Assembly: GCA_023139105.1 (NCBI GenBank)
Contig: JAGLOF010000005.1
Span: forward strand, 1-54,840
Reading direction: 5' to 3'
From: a bacterium
Lineage (GTDB): Bacteria; Zhuqueibacterota; QNDG01; JAGLOF01
DNA: 54,840 bases
The notes beneath the pieces are model-generated. The model was not told where the DNA came from. It worked only from the letters and a program-made list of their open reading frames with translations, and ran no database searches. Position numbers and translations under genes: made by a program. Below are positions 16,067 to 25,219 of this stretch, in pieces. Numbering within the stretch: position 1 is the first letter of the stretch; every line of letters starts with the position of its first letter.

Positions 16067-18615
16067 AAATGAATCATTCGACCATACTGTTACTGTTTCT
16101 ACAAAATTTCATGGATGATATAGAGCATGACACACTGTACGGAGACCTTCTGGAGCTGTACCAGCTAAAGTACCAATCAGAGGGAAAAGCCTCTGCTGGC
16201 CTTTGGCTGGGCCTACAGATTCTCAAGGCTCTCCCCTCATTCATTTTATCTATAATTATGGAGAGGTTATATATGTTACATCATGTATTCAAGGTAGCTT
16301 TGCGCAATTTCCTTCGGCAAAAACTCTATTCACTTATTCATGTGTTTAACCTGGCCTTGGCAATGGCCGCCAGCGTGTTGATACTCTTTTGGGTTCAGCA
16401 TGAATTAAGTTACGACAGATTTCACAAAAAAGGGAATGAACTTTATCGTATCGTCACTGAATTCAAACGTTTCGGCCAAACCTGGCCTGTTGTGTCCATA
16501 CCAGTGGCTCCGGCCTTGAAATCCGAATATACTGATATTATCAATACCACAAGATGCAGTCCGGTTGGATCTCTGATTCAAAAAGGAGATACGCGTTTTA
16601 ATGAATCGGGCGCTTATGTTGACCCGTCATTTTTTAAAATGTTCAGTTTCCCCTCGGTTGAAGGCAATGACATTACCGGTTTCACAAATCCCAATTCCAT
16701 TGTGATTACACGAGAAACAGCAAATAAATATTTTGGACAGGATGAAGCCGTTGGACAGACTCTCAGGCTGAACAACCGTCAAGATTTTACAGTCTGCGGC
16801 GTGATAGAGAATATCCCCAAAAACTCCCATATACAATATAATTTTTTCCTTCCATTCTCTCTCTATCTGGAAAAAGACCGGGATCCTGGTCATTGGGCAA
16901 GGTTCCAGCTGTTTGCCTATATAGAACTCTCAAAAAATATCTCTCACCTTGAGGTTGAAAAGCAAATATCCAATATCATTATAGACCACAGACCAGAGGC
17001 CCAGGCTATACTTCATCTTGAGCCACTCAAACGGATTCACCTCTATAGTTCCGGAGGTGGCGGCAATATACGTTATGTACGCTTCTTTACCGTGATTGCT
17101 ATATTGATTCTCGTCATTGCTTCTATAAACACCATGAATCTGACAACTGCCAGAGCTCAAACCAGATTAAAAGAAGTTGCTGTCAGGAAAGTTAATGGTG
17201 CTGGCCAAAATAATCTTTTCTTCCAGTTTATGGGAGAATCTTTTGTAGTGTTTATTGTGGCAACGCTTCTGGCCCTCTGCTTTATCCTTTTGTTTTTCAC
17301 ACGTTTCAACATGATGTCCGGGATGCAACTGCCTTCTCCATTTGTCAGTCTAAACTGGATAGGACTTCTTTTTGGAATGGCCGTTTTAATGTGGACTATA
17401 TCAACCGGCTATCCGGCTATACAACTGGCATCGCTCAAAATTCCAAAAACTCTGAGGAGTACAATTCAAACATTACAATGGTGCTCCAGGGGGTCTTTTA
17501 TCAGAAAAACTCTAGTTCTTCTTCAGTTTTCCATATCCATTTTTATGATTATTGCTACACTGGTCATCTCCCGACAGCTCTCATATATTCAGAACAAGGA
17601 TCTGGGTTTTGATCGCAATCAAGTACTCTATTTCTCTATGCGCGGAAATATGCATCAACAGATTGATGCATTAAAAAACGAAATCGCAAAAGGCCGGGGC
17701 ATCAAGAACGTCTCTCTTACATCTGAACTGCCCACTCAAATTGCCAGGTCATATAATGGCCTGGACTGGGAGAACAGAGATCCGGTACAGGATGTTGAAA
17801 TGGGGCTCTTGTCCGTGGATCATGATTTCATTGATGCAATGAATATAAAAATAATATCTGGCCGCAGCTTCTCAAACCAATACCCCACCGATACTGGCAA
17901 AGCTTATATATTAAATGAACAGGCTGTTAAAATTATGAAACTTGAATCACCTGTTGGCAAGTGGTTTGAATGGAAAGAACGGGGCCAGATCATTGGGATT
18001 GTTAAGGATTTTCATTTCAAGTCACTGAATGAATGTATCGCACCTCTAATTATTGTCATGGACCCCGACCGGTATCAATATGTTTGTGTGAATATTCAAT
18101 CATCAGAAAGAGACATGAGCGAAACCATACAGCATATTGAATCTGTATGGAAACAGTTTTCTCCTGACCATCCTTTTAAGTATCACTTTCTGAACGATGA
18201 ATTTGAAAATATGTACAAAACCGAAATAGTAACCAGCCGTATCTACAGATACTTTACTTTCCTTGCTCTGTTTATCTCCTGCCTTGGACTCTTTGGTTTG
18301 GTTGTTTTTATGGCTGAACGCAGAACCAAGGAGATTGGAATACGAAAAACTCTTGGATCATCAGAAACGGACATTGTCTATCTGATGACAAAAGATTATC
18401 TAAAATTAATTACGGCATCAAATATTATTGCCTGGCCTCTGGCATATATAATCATGCGTAAATGGCTCTACAGTTATTTCTACCATACTACATTAGGATT
18501 AGACATATTTTTAATTTCAGGAGTTTGTACCATTATTATAGGCCTGCTGCCAGTTTTGGGACTGTCAATAAAATCTGCCAAGACCAATCCTGCTTCATCA
18601 TTGAGATATGAATAA
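16063..18615 (+). CDS. MacB/FtsX-type ABC permease with prefix domain
   Basis: An 850-residue inner-membrane protein. An N-terminal ~85-residue soluble prefix (with DDIEHDTLYGDLLELY) matches the permease-prefix domain of PadR-linked transporters. Two FtsX units follow. Membrane helices are visible at about 95-115, 345-365, 390-420, 435-455 and 485-505, with the last three after about residue 720. Large MacB-like periplasmic domains lie between. The conserved FtsX texts RLKEVAVRKVNGA (about residue 367) and RRTKEIGIRKTLG (about 755) are both present. It should work with an ATPase, yet none is encoded beside it, so the ATPase must come from elsewhere or the protein acts differently. Substrate unknown. 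Confidence 0.88.
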   Translation: MKMNHSTILLLFLQNFMDDIEHDTLYGDLLELYQLKYQSEGKASAGLWLGLQILKALPSFILSIIMERLYMLHHVFKVALRNFLRQKLYSLIHVFNLALAMAASVLILFWVQHELSYDRFHKKGNELYRIVTEFKRFGQTWPVVSIPVAPALKSEYTDIINTTRCSPVGSLIQKGDTRFNESGAYVDPSFFKMFSFPSVEGNDITGFTNPNSIVITRETANKYFGQDEAVGQTLRLNNRQDFTVCGVIENIPKNSHIQYNFFLPFSLYLEKDRDPGHWARFQLFAYIELSKNISHLEVEKQISNIIIDHRPEAQAILHLEPLKRIHLYSSGGGGNIRYVRFFTVIAILILVIASINTMNLTTARAQTRLKEVAVRKVNGAGQNNLFFQFMGESFVVFIVATLLALCFILLFFTRFNMMSGMQLPSPFVSLNWIGLLFGMAVLMWTISTGYPAIQLASLKIPKTLRSTIQTLQWCSRGSFIRKTLVLLQFSISIFMIIATLVISRQLSYIQNKDLGFDRNQVLYFSMRGNMHQQIDALKNEIAKGRGIKNVSLTSELPTQIARSYNGLDWENRDPVQDVEMGLLSVDHDFIDAMNIKIISGRSFSNQYPTDTGKAYILNEQAVKIMKLESPVGKWFEWKERGQIIGIVKDFHFKSLNECIAPLIIVMDPDRYQYVCVNIQSSERDMSETIQHIESVWKQFSPDHPFKYHFLNDEFENMYKTEIVTSRIYRYFTFLALFISCLGLFGLVVFMAERRTKEIGIRKTLGSSETDIVYLMTKDYLKLITASNIIAWPLAYIIMRKWLYSYFYHTTLGLDIFLISGVCTIIIGLLPVLGLSIKSAKTNPASSLRYE

Positions 18616-18638
18616 AAGTTTTAAATTAAAACTAAGCT

Positions 18639-18705
18639 GACTGCTGCACTATTGCAATAGGTCTACATCTGTCTGATGTAGACCTATTTTGATAGTGCAA
18701 CAGTC
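18639..18705 (+). terminator. Very long hairpin downstream of the permease gene
   Basis: Two 31-nt arms (18639-18669 and 18675-18705) pair with only four mismatched positions around a 5-nt loop, and AAAAAA follows. The inner stem ATAGGTCTACATC/GATGTAGACCTAT is perfect. The position after the permease stop suggests a transcription end, but there is no T-run on the plus strand. It could instead be a miniature inverted-repeat remnant. Confidence 0.6.
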
Positions 18706-18805
18706 AAAAAATCGGTTTGAACTCCTCAATAAATTTCCTATTTTTTAATGTTCTGAAAGACACATTTAACTAATCAATGTTCATTTATTAAATAGAGGAA
18801 CCTTC

Positions 18806-20665
18806 GTGAATCCGCTCCCAATGGCTTTTTTCAGCACTTCTAATCCTACAGGTACAACTGCTATGCCAGAAGCCCCCGTTCAGATGATTGCTCTGGGACT
18901 GATAATTTTAGCCGCTCACCTTGGAGGCAAACTATGTGAACGCCTTCGCCTTTCTGAGGTCACCGGCCAGCTGGTTGGCGGTGCACTCGTAGGCCCATAT
19001 GCTTTACAGTTAATGGGAATTCTAACACCCGAGTCCGGCACACTCTACGCTAATGCAATAGAAGCGCTTCACTTCTTTATATTTGTATTTCTGTCTGTAG
19101 TAGCCTTTGGTATTGGAGAGGAACTACACCAGAGCCGCCTCAAAAAAGTCGGTAAATCAGCTGTTATTATCTGCCTGATTCAGGCAGGATTGACATGGCT
19201 GCTGATCAGCAGTGCGTTTTATTTTATTACCAAACAGCCTTTACTTGAATCTTTACTCATAGGCTCCATTGGTATTGCAACTGCTCCAGCCGTAACATTT
19301 GTCCTCATGAATAAACTCCGTATTGAGGGCAGGCTCAGACATATTCTTGGAAGCCTTGTAGTGCTGGATGACCTGATTGAAGTCATAATCTTTTCTTTCC
19401 TTTTACAATTTTCGCTACAGAAAATAACACCTGAAGCGCATGGCAATATCTTTGGAGTTGTGCTTTTTGAAGTCTTGATGGCTCTACTCATTGGTGGTGC
19501 TATCTATCTGGTTCTGCGATTACTTGTCAGGCGTCGCCACATAACACTTGAAAAAGAAGTGACTGAGATCCGTCCACAGGAGGGTGCATTTCTACAACGC
19601 ATTCTATCTGAACATCCATCACCCTCTGTAGAAATACTTTTGTTGATTATGGGCACTGTCAGCCTGGGCGCAGGCCTGGCCTATTATTTTCATTGGCCCT
19701 TCCTGATTACAGCAACTTTTGCTGGTTTTCTCATTGCAAATTTTCACTCTCATGCAATTTTCGACTCCCTGAAGATTGACAATATAATGCCCATGCTTAA
19801 CCTGGGTTTCTTTGCACTCATTGGTGCAAGTATTGATCTTTCAGGAATGACGGGAAGTACTATCTTAATGTCAATAATATATATTATTACTCGCATGGCC
19901 GGGAAGACCGGAGGTACATGGCTCGGTTGCATAATAATGAAAGAAGGACCTAAAATCAAGGCATGTCTCCCGCGACTTATGCTGCCTCAGGCAGGTGTTG
20001 CTGCTGTTGAATCCGTATATGCAGGCGCAGTATTGGGTAATCCCCAGATAGCGGCCATAATACTACCTGCAATTGTATTCTTTGAAGTTATCGGTGTTTT
20101 TTTAGTTGACCATGGTTTACGCAAATGGCGCAGCTGGGTTGCCGGCGAAGAAGAGGAAATGATGAAGAAGCCTGCGGCCGGACCCCATGAGGCAGCCCTA
20201 CGCCTTCTTGAATATATTGGACCACAACAGATAAATCTCCGTCTGAAGGCAAAAACCAAAGCGGCAATCCTCGAAGAACTGGTTGACTTAGCCATTGGCT
20301 CTACAGACCAGCATGTTGACAGAGTTCAGGCTCTGCAGGTATTAGCTGAAAGAGAAGAACTGGCTCCTACGGGATTTGGTCATGGTATAGCAATACCCCA
20401 TTGCCGCCTCATGGGAATAGACAAATCCATATTGGTATTTGGACGCCATGATACAGGCGTTGCATTCGGCGGCGTAGACAATGCGCCAAGTGATATTTTT
20501 CTGCTTATGTTAACTTGCGCCAGAGATCCGGGAGAGCATCTTAAACTCCTTAGTTCTGCTGCTCATATTTTTGGAGATACGCAAACTCGAGCGGCACTTA
20601 GAAAAGCAAATTCCGCCAGTGAAGTCTGTGAAATACTGAATCAATTGGCCGGTAAAATTAAATAA
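18806..20665 (+). CDS. CPA2 cation/proton antiporter fused to PTS EIIA domain
   Basis: A 619-residue inner-membrane protein. Residues ~25-435 form the multi-helix KefB/NhaS3-type antiporter core (GGKLCERLRLSEVTGQLVGG, then LVVLDDLIEV with the ion-site Asp pair). Residues ~470-619 form a PTS EIIA type-2 domain with the phospho-acceptor His532 in HGIAIPHCR. The fusion suggests that ion exchange is tuned by phosphorylation or binding of the EIIA-like module. No PTS genes are in the window to show the donor. The start is GTG at 18806 with AGAGGAA 6 nt upstream; an in-frame ATG is 15 nt further on. Monocistronic, exchanging Na+ or K+ for H+ by family inference. Confidence 0.87.
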   Translation: MNPLPMAFFSTSNPTGTTAMPEAPVQMIALGLIILAAHLGGKLCERLRLSEVTGQLVGGALVGPYALQLMGILTPESGTLYANAIEALHFFIFVFLSVVAFGIGEELHQSRLKKVGKSAVIICLIQAGLTWLLISSAFYFITKQPLLESLLIGSIGIATAPAVTFVLMNKLRIEGRLRHILGSLVVLDDLIEVIIFSFLLQFSLQKITPEAHGNIFGVVLFEVLMALLIGGAIYLVLRLLVRRRHITLEKEVTEIRPQEGAFLQRILSEHPSPSVEILLLIMGTVSLGAGLAYYFHWPFLITATFAGFLIANFHSHAIFDSLKIDNIMPMLNLGFFALIGASIDLSGMTGSTILMSIIYIITRMAGKTGGTWLGCIIMKEGPKIKACLPRLMLPQAGVAAVESVYAGAVLGNPQIAAIILPAIVFFEVIGVFLVDHGLRKWRSWVAGEEEEMMKKPAAGPHEAALRLLEYIGPQQINLRLKAKTKAAILEELVDLAIGSTDQHVDRVQALQVLAEREELAPTGFGHGIAIPHCRLMGIDKSILVFGRHDTGVAFGGVDNAPSDIFLLMLTCARDPGEHLKLLSSAAHIFGDTQTRAALRKANSASEVCEILNQLAGKIK

Positions 20666-20740
20666 ATAGCTGAACAGCCATCAACATTCTCAGGGTCCAA
20701 CGACCTGCCCCCTTCAATTATATCAGTCAAGGAGAACAAT

Positions 20741-22399
20741 ATGACTCGACGAATCCTTACCCTGTTAATTCTCATCTGTGCGATTACTAATACTATCGTA
20801 AATGCACAGCATCGTCCTCTGACACGTGCAGAAAAATCAAATTACACAGAAACCTCTTTATATTCAGATGTATTAAATTTTATTGATCAGCTTCAGGCCA
20901 TCACTCCACACATGCGCGTTGAAACCATGGGCCAGACAGCTGACGGACACAATATACCTATGCTCATTATCGGTAAACCTGTCCCTGCAAATCCTTTAGA
21001 TTTAATCTATGACAAGAGATCCGTGATATATTTCCAGGCAAACATTCATGCAGGAGAAGTAGAAGGCAAAGAAGCCGTACTAATGCTCATGAGAGATATT
21101 CTGGCTGATGAAAATCCCGAATTCCTTGACCAATTTGTCATCCTTGTTGCACCCATATTTAATGTGGACGGCAATGACAAGCTAAGTGAAAACAACCGTG
21201 GTGACAATGGTCCCAGAGAAGCCGGTATTCGTTATAACGGCTGGAATCTTGATCTCAACAGAGACGGGATGAAGCAGGAATCACCGGAGACAAGGTCATT
21301 GATGAACCGTTTAATCTTAAGATGGGATCCCCTTGTTTTAGTAGATTGCCATACAACCAACGGCTCATATCACGATGAACCTGTAACATATCTTTGGGGG
21401 ATGAATCCCAATGGTGACCATCAAATTATTGAGTATATGCGCAGCAAAATGATGCCTGAAATTGATAAACACCTGGAAAAAAAGTATGATGTACTCTCAA
21501 TTCCATATGGAAATTATATCGACTGGCGTAAACCTGAGACTGGCTGGGGACATACAAGTGCCGAGCCTCGTTACATCTGGAACTACTGGGGATTGAGAAA
21601 TCGATTTGCGATACTGTTGGAGAACTACTCACATGCCGATTTTAAAACTCGTGTACAGGGTAATTATTATTTTCTCCGTTCTATTCTGGATTATTGTAAA
21701 ACGCATCAAAGTACACTCTGCCAAATGGCAGCAAATGCAGACAGACGCGTAATTCAACGTGGCCTCAATCCCGCACCAACCGACTCCTTTGCAATTTCAA
21801 TGGAAGAGGTTAAACTTGGCATGGATGTAACAATTCAAGGCTATGGGCATGAAGAAATCCCAAATGCACGCGGCTACAGACGTTACCGTAAAACTGAAGA
21901 AAAAAAGATTTATAAAGCACCCCTGATCCATCATTGGAATAAAAAAGCCCAGGTTCGCTTCCCCTTTGGATATCTAATTCCACTTAAAGATCCTGCAATC
22001 ATCAGGAATTTAATCGGTCATGGAATTATTGTTGAGAAACTAAAAACACAAATAACCGTTGAAGTTGAAGTATTTATGGTATCAGAACTCAAACCTTCAG
22101 ACCCCTACGGCAGAGGAGCACGCAGTTATCAAGGGCATTATATGAATACTGTAAAAGGAGAAACAAAAATAATTGACAAAACATTTGCTGCCGGCAGCTA
22201 TTTTATTCCAACGGGCCAGCCTTTAGGCAACCTGGCCGCCTATCTACTTGAGCCGCAAAGCAATGATGGTCTTTTACTATGGAATTTCTTTGATCGATAT
22301 CTTACTGCACAATGGAACCGAAGACCACAACCATATCCGGTCTATAAACTGTATGAATCCATTAAAATGGCAAAATCAACCATACACGAACTAAAATAA
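20741..22399 (+). CDS. Secreted M14-family zinc carboxypeptidase
   Basis: A 552-residue exported peptidase. It has a signal peptide (MTRRILTLLILICAI, cleavage after VNA) and then an M14 domain over about residues 35-325. Zinc ligands are His103 and Glu106 in NIHAGEVEGKE and His204 in DCHTTNGS. The substrate-binding NLDLNRD block and a catalytic Glu294 in LLENYSHADF complete the active site. The C-terminal ~220 residues form an accessory region with beta-rich text and no named domain. The ATG follows AAGGAG with good spacing. It stands alone. Together with the DPP-IV gene at 26-28 kb it suggests protein-feeding. Exact specificity is unknown. Confidence 0.88.
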   Translation: MTRRILTLLILICAITNTIVNAQHRPLTRAEKSNYTETSLYSDVLNFIDQLQAITPHMRVETMGQTADGHNIPMLIIGKPVPANPLDLIYDKRSVIYFQANIHAGEVEGKEAVLMLMRDILADENPEFLDQFVILVAPIFNVDGNDKLSENNRGDNGPREAGIRYNGWNLDLNRDGMKQESPETRSLMNRLILRWDPLVLVDCHTTNGSYHDEPVTYLWGMNPNGDHQIIEYMRSKMMPEIDKHLEKKYDVLSIPYGNYIDWRKPETGWGHTSAEPRYIWNYWGLRNRFAILLENYSHADFKTRVQGNYYFLRSILDYCKTHQSTLCQMAANADRRVIQRGLNPAPTDSFAISMEEVKLGMDVTIQGYGHEEIPNARGYRRYRKTEEKKIYKAPLIHHWNKKAQVRFPFGYLIPLKDPAIIRNLIGHGIIVEKLKTQITVEVEVFMVSELKPSDPYGRGARSYQGHYMNTVKGETKIIDKTFAAGSYFIPTGQPLGNLAAYLLEPQSNDGLLLWNFFDRYLTAQWNRRPQPYPVYKLYESIKMAKSTIHELK

Positions 22400-22423
22400 T
22401 TAATAAAAATTTTTATTTATTCC

Positions 22424-22452
22424 TTGACAGTACACGGATTTTTATGTATATT
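22424..22452 (+). promoter_or_regulatory. Near-consensus sigma-70 promoter
   Basis: TTGACA at 22424-22429, a 17-nt spacer, then TATATT at 22447-22452: the best promoter match in the window. It points into a 150-nt stretch without a convincing gene that ends in an intrinsic terminator. Confidence 0.75.
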
Positions 22453-22458
22453 CAATGA

Positions 22459-22648
22459 CTGAACAAATTATGTCTAAAATTGGTTGATTTCAAGATGTCT
22501 GATATAATTAAAACAAACTTAGATGTACATAACTCTATGATCTGCAGAGTCGTTAAAATATTTTTAATATCGCAAGTTAATTTTGTTGAACCGGCTCCCT
22601 TAATACAAACATAATATTATAAAGCCCCGGTGTATCGGGGCTTTTTTT
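22459..22648 (+). ncRNA. Candidate small RNA or attenuated leader
   Basis: A ~190-nt transcription unit is implied by the promoter at 22424-22452 and the terminator at 22621-22648. It contains one 39-codon ORF (ATG 22495, TAA 22612-22614) with a poor ribosome site. The start of the NagB-LmbE gene lies 58 nt past the terminator, so this may be an independent sRNA or a leader controlling that gene by attenuation. I recognise no RNA family. The whole 22400-22706 gap contains nothing else. Confidence 0.4.
22621..22648 (+). terminator. Intrinsic terminator or attenuator before nagB-lmbE
   Basis: A perfect 9-bp stem AAAGCCCCG/CGGGGCTTT with loop GTGTAT and a following T-run. It lies 58 nt before the next start codon. 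Confidence 0.9.
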
Positions 22649-22706
22649 AAATAATGTCCATACTCAATAATATAGATTATTAGCCGATTAAATAAAGTGA
22701 GGTCTC

Positions 22707-25055
22707 ATGGCTCTCAAAAAAACAGATACTCCCTCGCAAGTAGAAAAACTTGCAGTTGAGAAAAGCGGTTTCAAGCTGATCTATCAACCATCTGAACAGA
22801 TGGGCCTGGTAGTAATGAATAACTTTCCTCTATTGGGCAAACTTGCAGCACTGCGTTTTTTAGAGTGGGTACTGGCAAATCCGGGTGGTACTATCTCTCT
22901 TCCGACAGGAAAAACTCCTGAACATTTCATTAAATGGGTGACCTACTACTTAAGCACTTGGGACAATAAAGAGACACAAAATGATCTTCAGGAAAATGGA
23001 ATTGACTCAACCAGCAAACCCGATATGCACTCTTTACACTTTGTACAAATTGATGAATTTTACCCAATTGACCCGTCTCAACGCAATAGTTTTCATTTTT
23101 ATGTAAATAAATATTATATTAAAGGTTTTGGGCTTGATCCAAAAAAAGCACTGCTCATCGACTGCCGAAAAACAGGTCTGCCGGAAGGCATGAATCTTGA
23201 TGATATCTGGCCAGGTGGAATTGTAGATCTTTCACTTAGATTCAGACATGCTACCACTAACCTTGAGACACTGCAAAAATCCGTACTTGAAGAAATCGAT
23301 CAATGGTGCTATCAATATGACGAGGCCATTCGTCAGCTGGGCGGTATTGGTTTTTTTCTGGGAGGAATAGGTCCCGACGGACATATCGCCTTTAACGTAC
23401 TTGGATCTGACCACCACTCAACAACCAGACTAACACCTTTAAACTATGAGACCCAGGCTGCTGCTGCATCAGATCTGGGCGGCATTGAAGTTGCTAAAAA
23501 ACGTCATGCCATCACAATCGGCCTTGGTACAATATCATTTGATCCCAAATGCACAGCTATCATAATTGCAGCAGGCGAAGCCAAGGCTCCGTTAATTCAA
23601 AAATCAATATATGAAAAAACTCATGTACGGTATCCGGCAACGGCTCTTCATCGGCTGCCTAATGCACGATTTTACATTACACTTGGTGCTGCAAGAGATC
23701 TTGCCGAGAGACAATATGTCTTATTAAACAATAAAGAGTCTGTCAGCAAACGTCGTTCAATGAGAATAGTGATTGACCTTGCTTTAAATAGCAATAAAAC
23801 ATTATTGGAATTAGAAGAAAAAGATTTTAAAAAGGAACGATTTGCCCGGACTCTGGTGAAAAAGTCCAACACCAAGGGACTACAGTTGGCCGCATCAACA
23901 CATGACCATCTGATACAAATGTTAGAAAATGGTACGCAAACTTATAGCAATAAAACTTTTCTACATACTGCACCTCATCACGATGATATCATGCTGGGTT
24001 ATTTCCCTTATGTTGTAAGAAACATGAGAGATGCCACTAATAAACATCATTTTACATATCTGACATCGGGTTTCAATGCCGTTACAAATGAATATGCACT
24101 AGCACAGATTGAAAACTTAAAATTTTTTATAAGGCGGCCTGAATTCAAGACACTCTTCCGTGAAAATTATTTTTCCACAAGTTCTATCAATCATAGAAAT
24201 CGTGATGTATGGCAGTATCTGGACGGAGTAGCTGCCGATGACAATCATATGAAACAAGAAGGTCAGGCCCGACGTTTATACAGAATATTGATGGAAACTT
24301 TTGAAGAACATGATCCCGACAATCTGGAAGATCGTATCTCTGAACTTTTGAATTATTTCAGAACTCAATATGCCGGCAAAAAAGACCTGGTGCATATTCA
24401 GCGTATAAAGGGCATGATGCGTGAATGGGAAGCAGACTGCCTCTGGGGTTATATGGGCTTCGACACATCTACTATCCACCATCTGCGGCTGGGTTTCTAT
24501 AAGGGAGATCTATTCACAGAAGATCCCACTCTGCGTCGTGATATACCACCAATTTTAAAATTACTGCATGATGTATCACCCGATGTTGTAGGTGTAGCCT
24601 TTGACCCTGAAGCCAGCGGCCCAGATACTCACTATAAAGTATTACAAGCTGTAGCCGAGGCATTAAAGATATATGAGAAAGAGACCGGTAGATCGGATAT
24701 TGAAGTAGTTGGTTACCGCAATGTCTGGTATCGTTTTCATCCGGGTGATGCAGACGTTATTCTTCCTGTTTCACTAAACATGTTTGCTGCTATGGAAAAT
24801 GCATTCCTGAATTCATTTGTCAGTCAAAAAGATGCTTCTTTCCCAAGTTATGAATTTGATGGCCCCTTTTCAGGGTTGGCACGCCAGATACAAGTCGCTC
24901 AGTATCAAGCATTAAAAACCTGTCTTGGCAGAAAATATTTCAATGACCACAAACGTCCGTTACTAAGAGCAACCCGTGGTGTAGTATACATAAGGAAAAT
25001 GACTTTAAATGAATTTTATGCAACTGCAAGAGAACTGAAAGAGAGTCTTGAATAG
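22707..25055 (+). CDS. nagB: Glucosamine-6-phosphate deaminase fused to LmbE/PIG-L domain
   Basis: A 782-residue two-domain protein. Residues ~25-350 are a NagB isomerase/deaminase domain with SLPTGKTPEHF, the active-site text FVQIDEFYPID and GGIGPDGHIAFN. NagB converts glucosamine-6-phosphate to fructose-6-phosphate and ammonia. From about residue 420 an LmbE/PIG-L-like metal-dependent deacetylase domain begins with the motif TAPHHDDIMLGY, the Asp-Asp and His zinc pattern. This NagB-LmbE fusion is known from Bacteroidota and points to amino-sugar use, though the second domain's substrate is not established. The ATG follows a GTGAGG site. A terminator-like hairpin 58 nt upstream may control expression. 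Confidence 0.88.
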   Translation: MALKKTDTPSQVEKLAVEKSGFKLIYQPSEQMGLVVMNNFPLLGKLAALRFLEWVLANPGGTISLPTGKTPEHFIKWVTYYLSTWDNKETQNDLQENGIDSTSKPDMHSLHFVQIDEFYPIDPSQRNSFHFYVNKYYIKGFGLDPKKALLIDCRKTGLPEGMNLDDIWPGGIVDLSLRFRHATTNLETLQKSVLEEIDQWCYQYDEAIRQLGGIGFFLGGIGPDGHIAFNVLGSDHHSTTRLTPLNYETQAAAASDLGGIEVAKKRHAITIGLGTISFDPKCTAIIIAAGEAKAPLIQKSIYEKTHVRYPATALHRLPNARFYITLGAARDLAERQYVLLNNKESVSKRRSMRIVIDLALNSNKTLLELEEKDFKKERFARTLVKKSNTKGLQLAASTHDHLIQMLENGTQTYSNKTFLHTAPHHDDIMLGYFPYVVRNMRDATNKHHFTYLTSGFNAVTNEYALAQIENLKFFIRRPEFKTLFRENYFSTSSINHRNRDVWQYLDGVAADDNHMKQEGQARRLYRILMETFEEHDPDNLEDRISELLNYFRTQYAGKKDLVHIQRIKGMMREWEADCLWGYMGFDTSTIHHLRLGFYKGDLFTEDPTLRRDIPPILKLLHDVSPDVVGVAFDPEASGPDTHYKVLQAVAEALKIYEKETGRSDIEVVGYRNVWYRFHPGDADVILPVSLNMFAAMENAFLNSFVSQKDASFPSYEFDGPFSGLARQIQVAQYQALKTCLGRKYFNDHKRPLLRATRGVVYIRKMTLNEFYATARELKESLE

Positions 25056-25070
25056 CTCTTTTTTTTACAT

Positions 25071-25124
25071 GTCAGGGCAGGGATGCTTTGTGTGCTTTGT
25101 GATCTCTGTGCGAGTTCTCTTTTC
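25071..25124. repeat. Partial copy 3 of the dispersed repeat
   Basis: GTCAGGGCAGGG followed by GCTTTGTGATCTCTGTGCGAG aligns with the right part of the copies at 27-258 and 13205-13472. The left half of the element is absent. A weak hairpin (TGTCGT at 25151, ACGACA at 25164) follows in the same gap. Confidence 0.65.
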
Positions 25125-25219
25125 CCTTGAAAAGGTCAGACCCCGGTTGTTGTCGTTCTTTTTACGACATCACCAGGTGTCTAACTCACAATTGCAGGAA
25201 AAACCTTTTCTATAGACGA

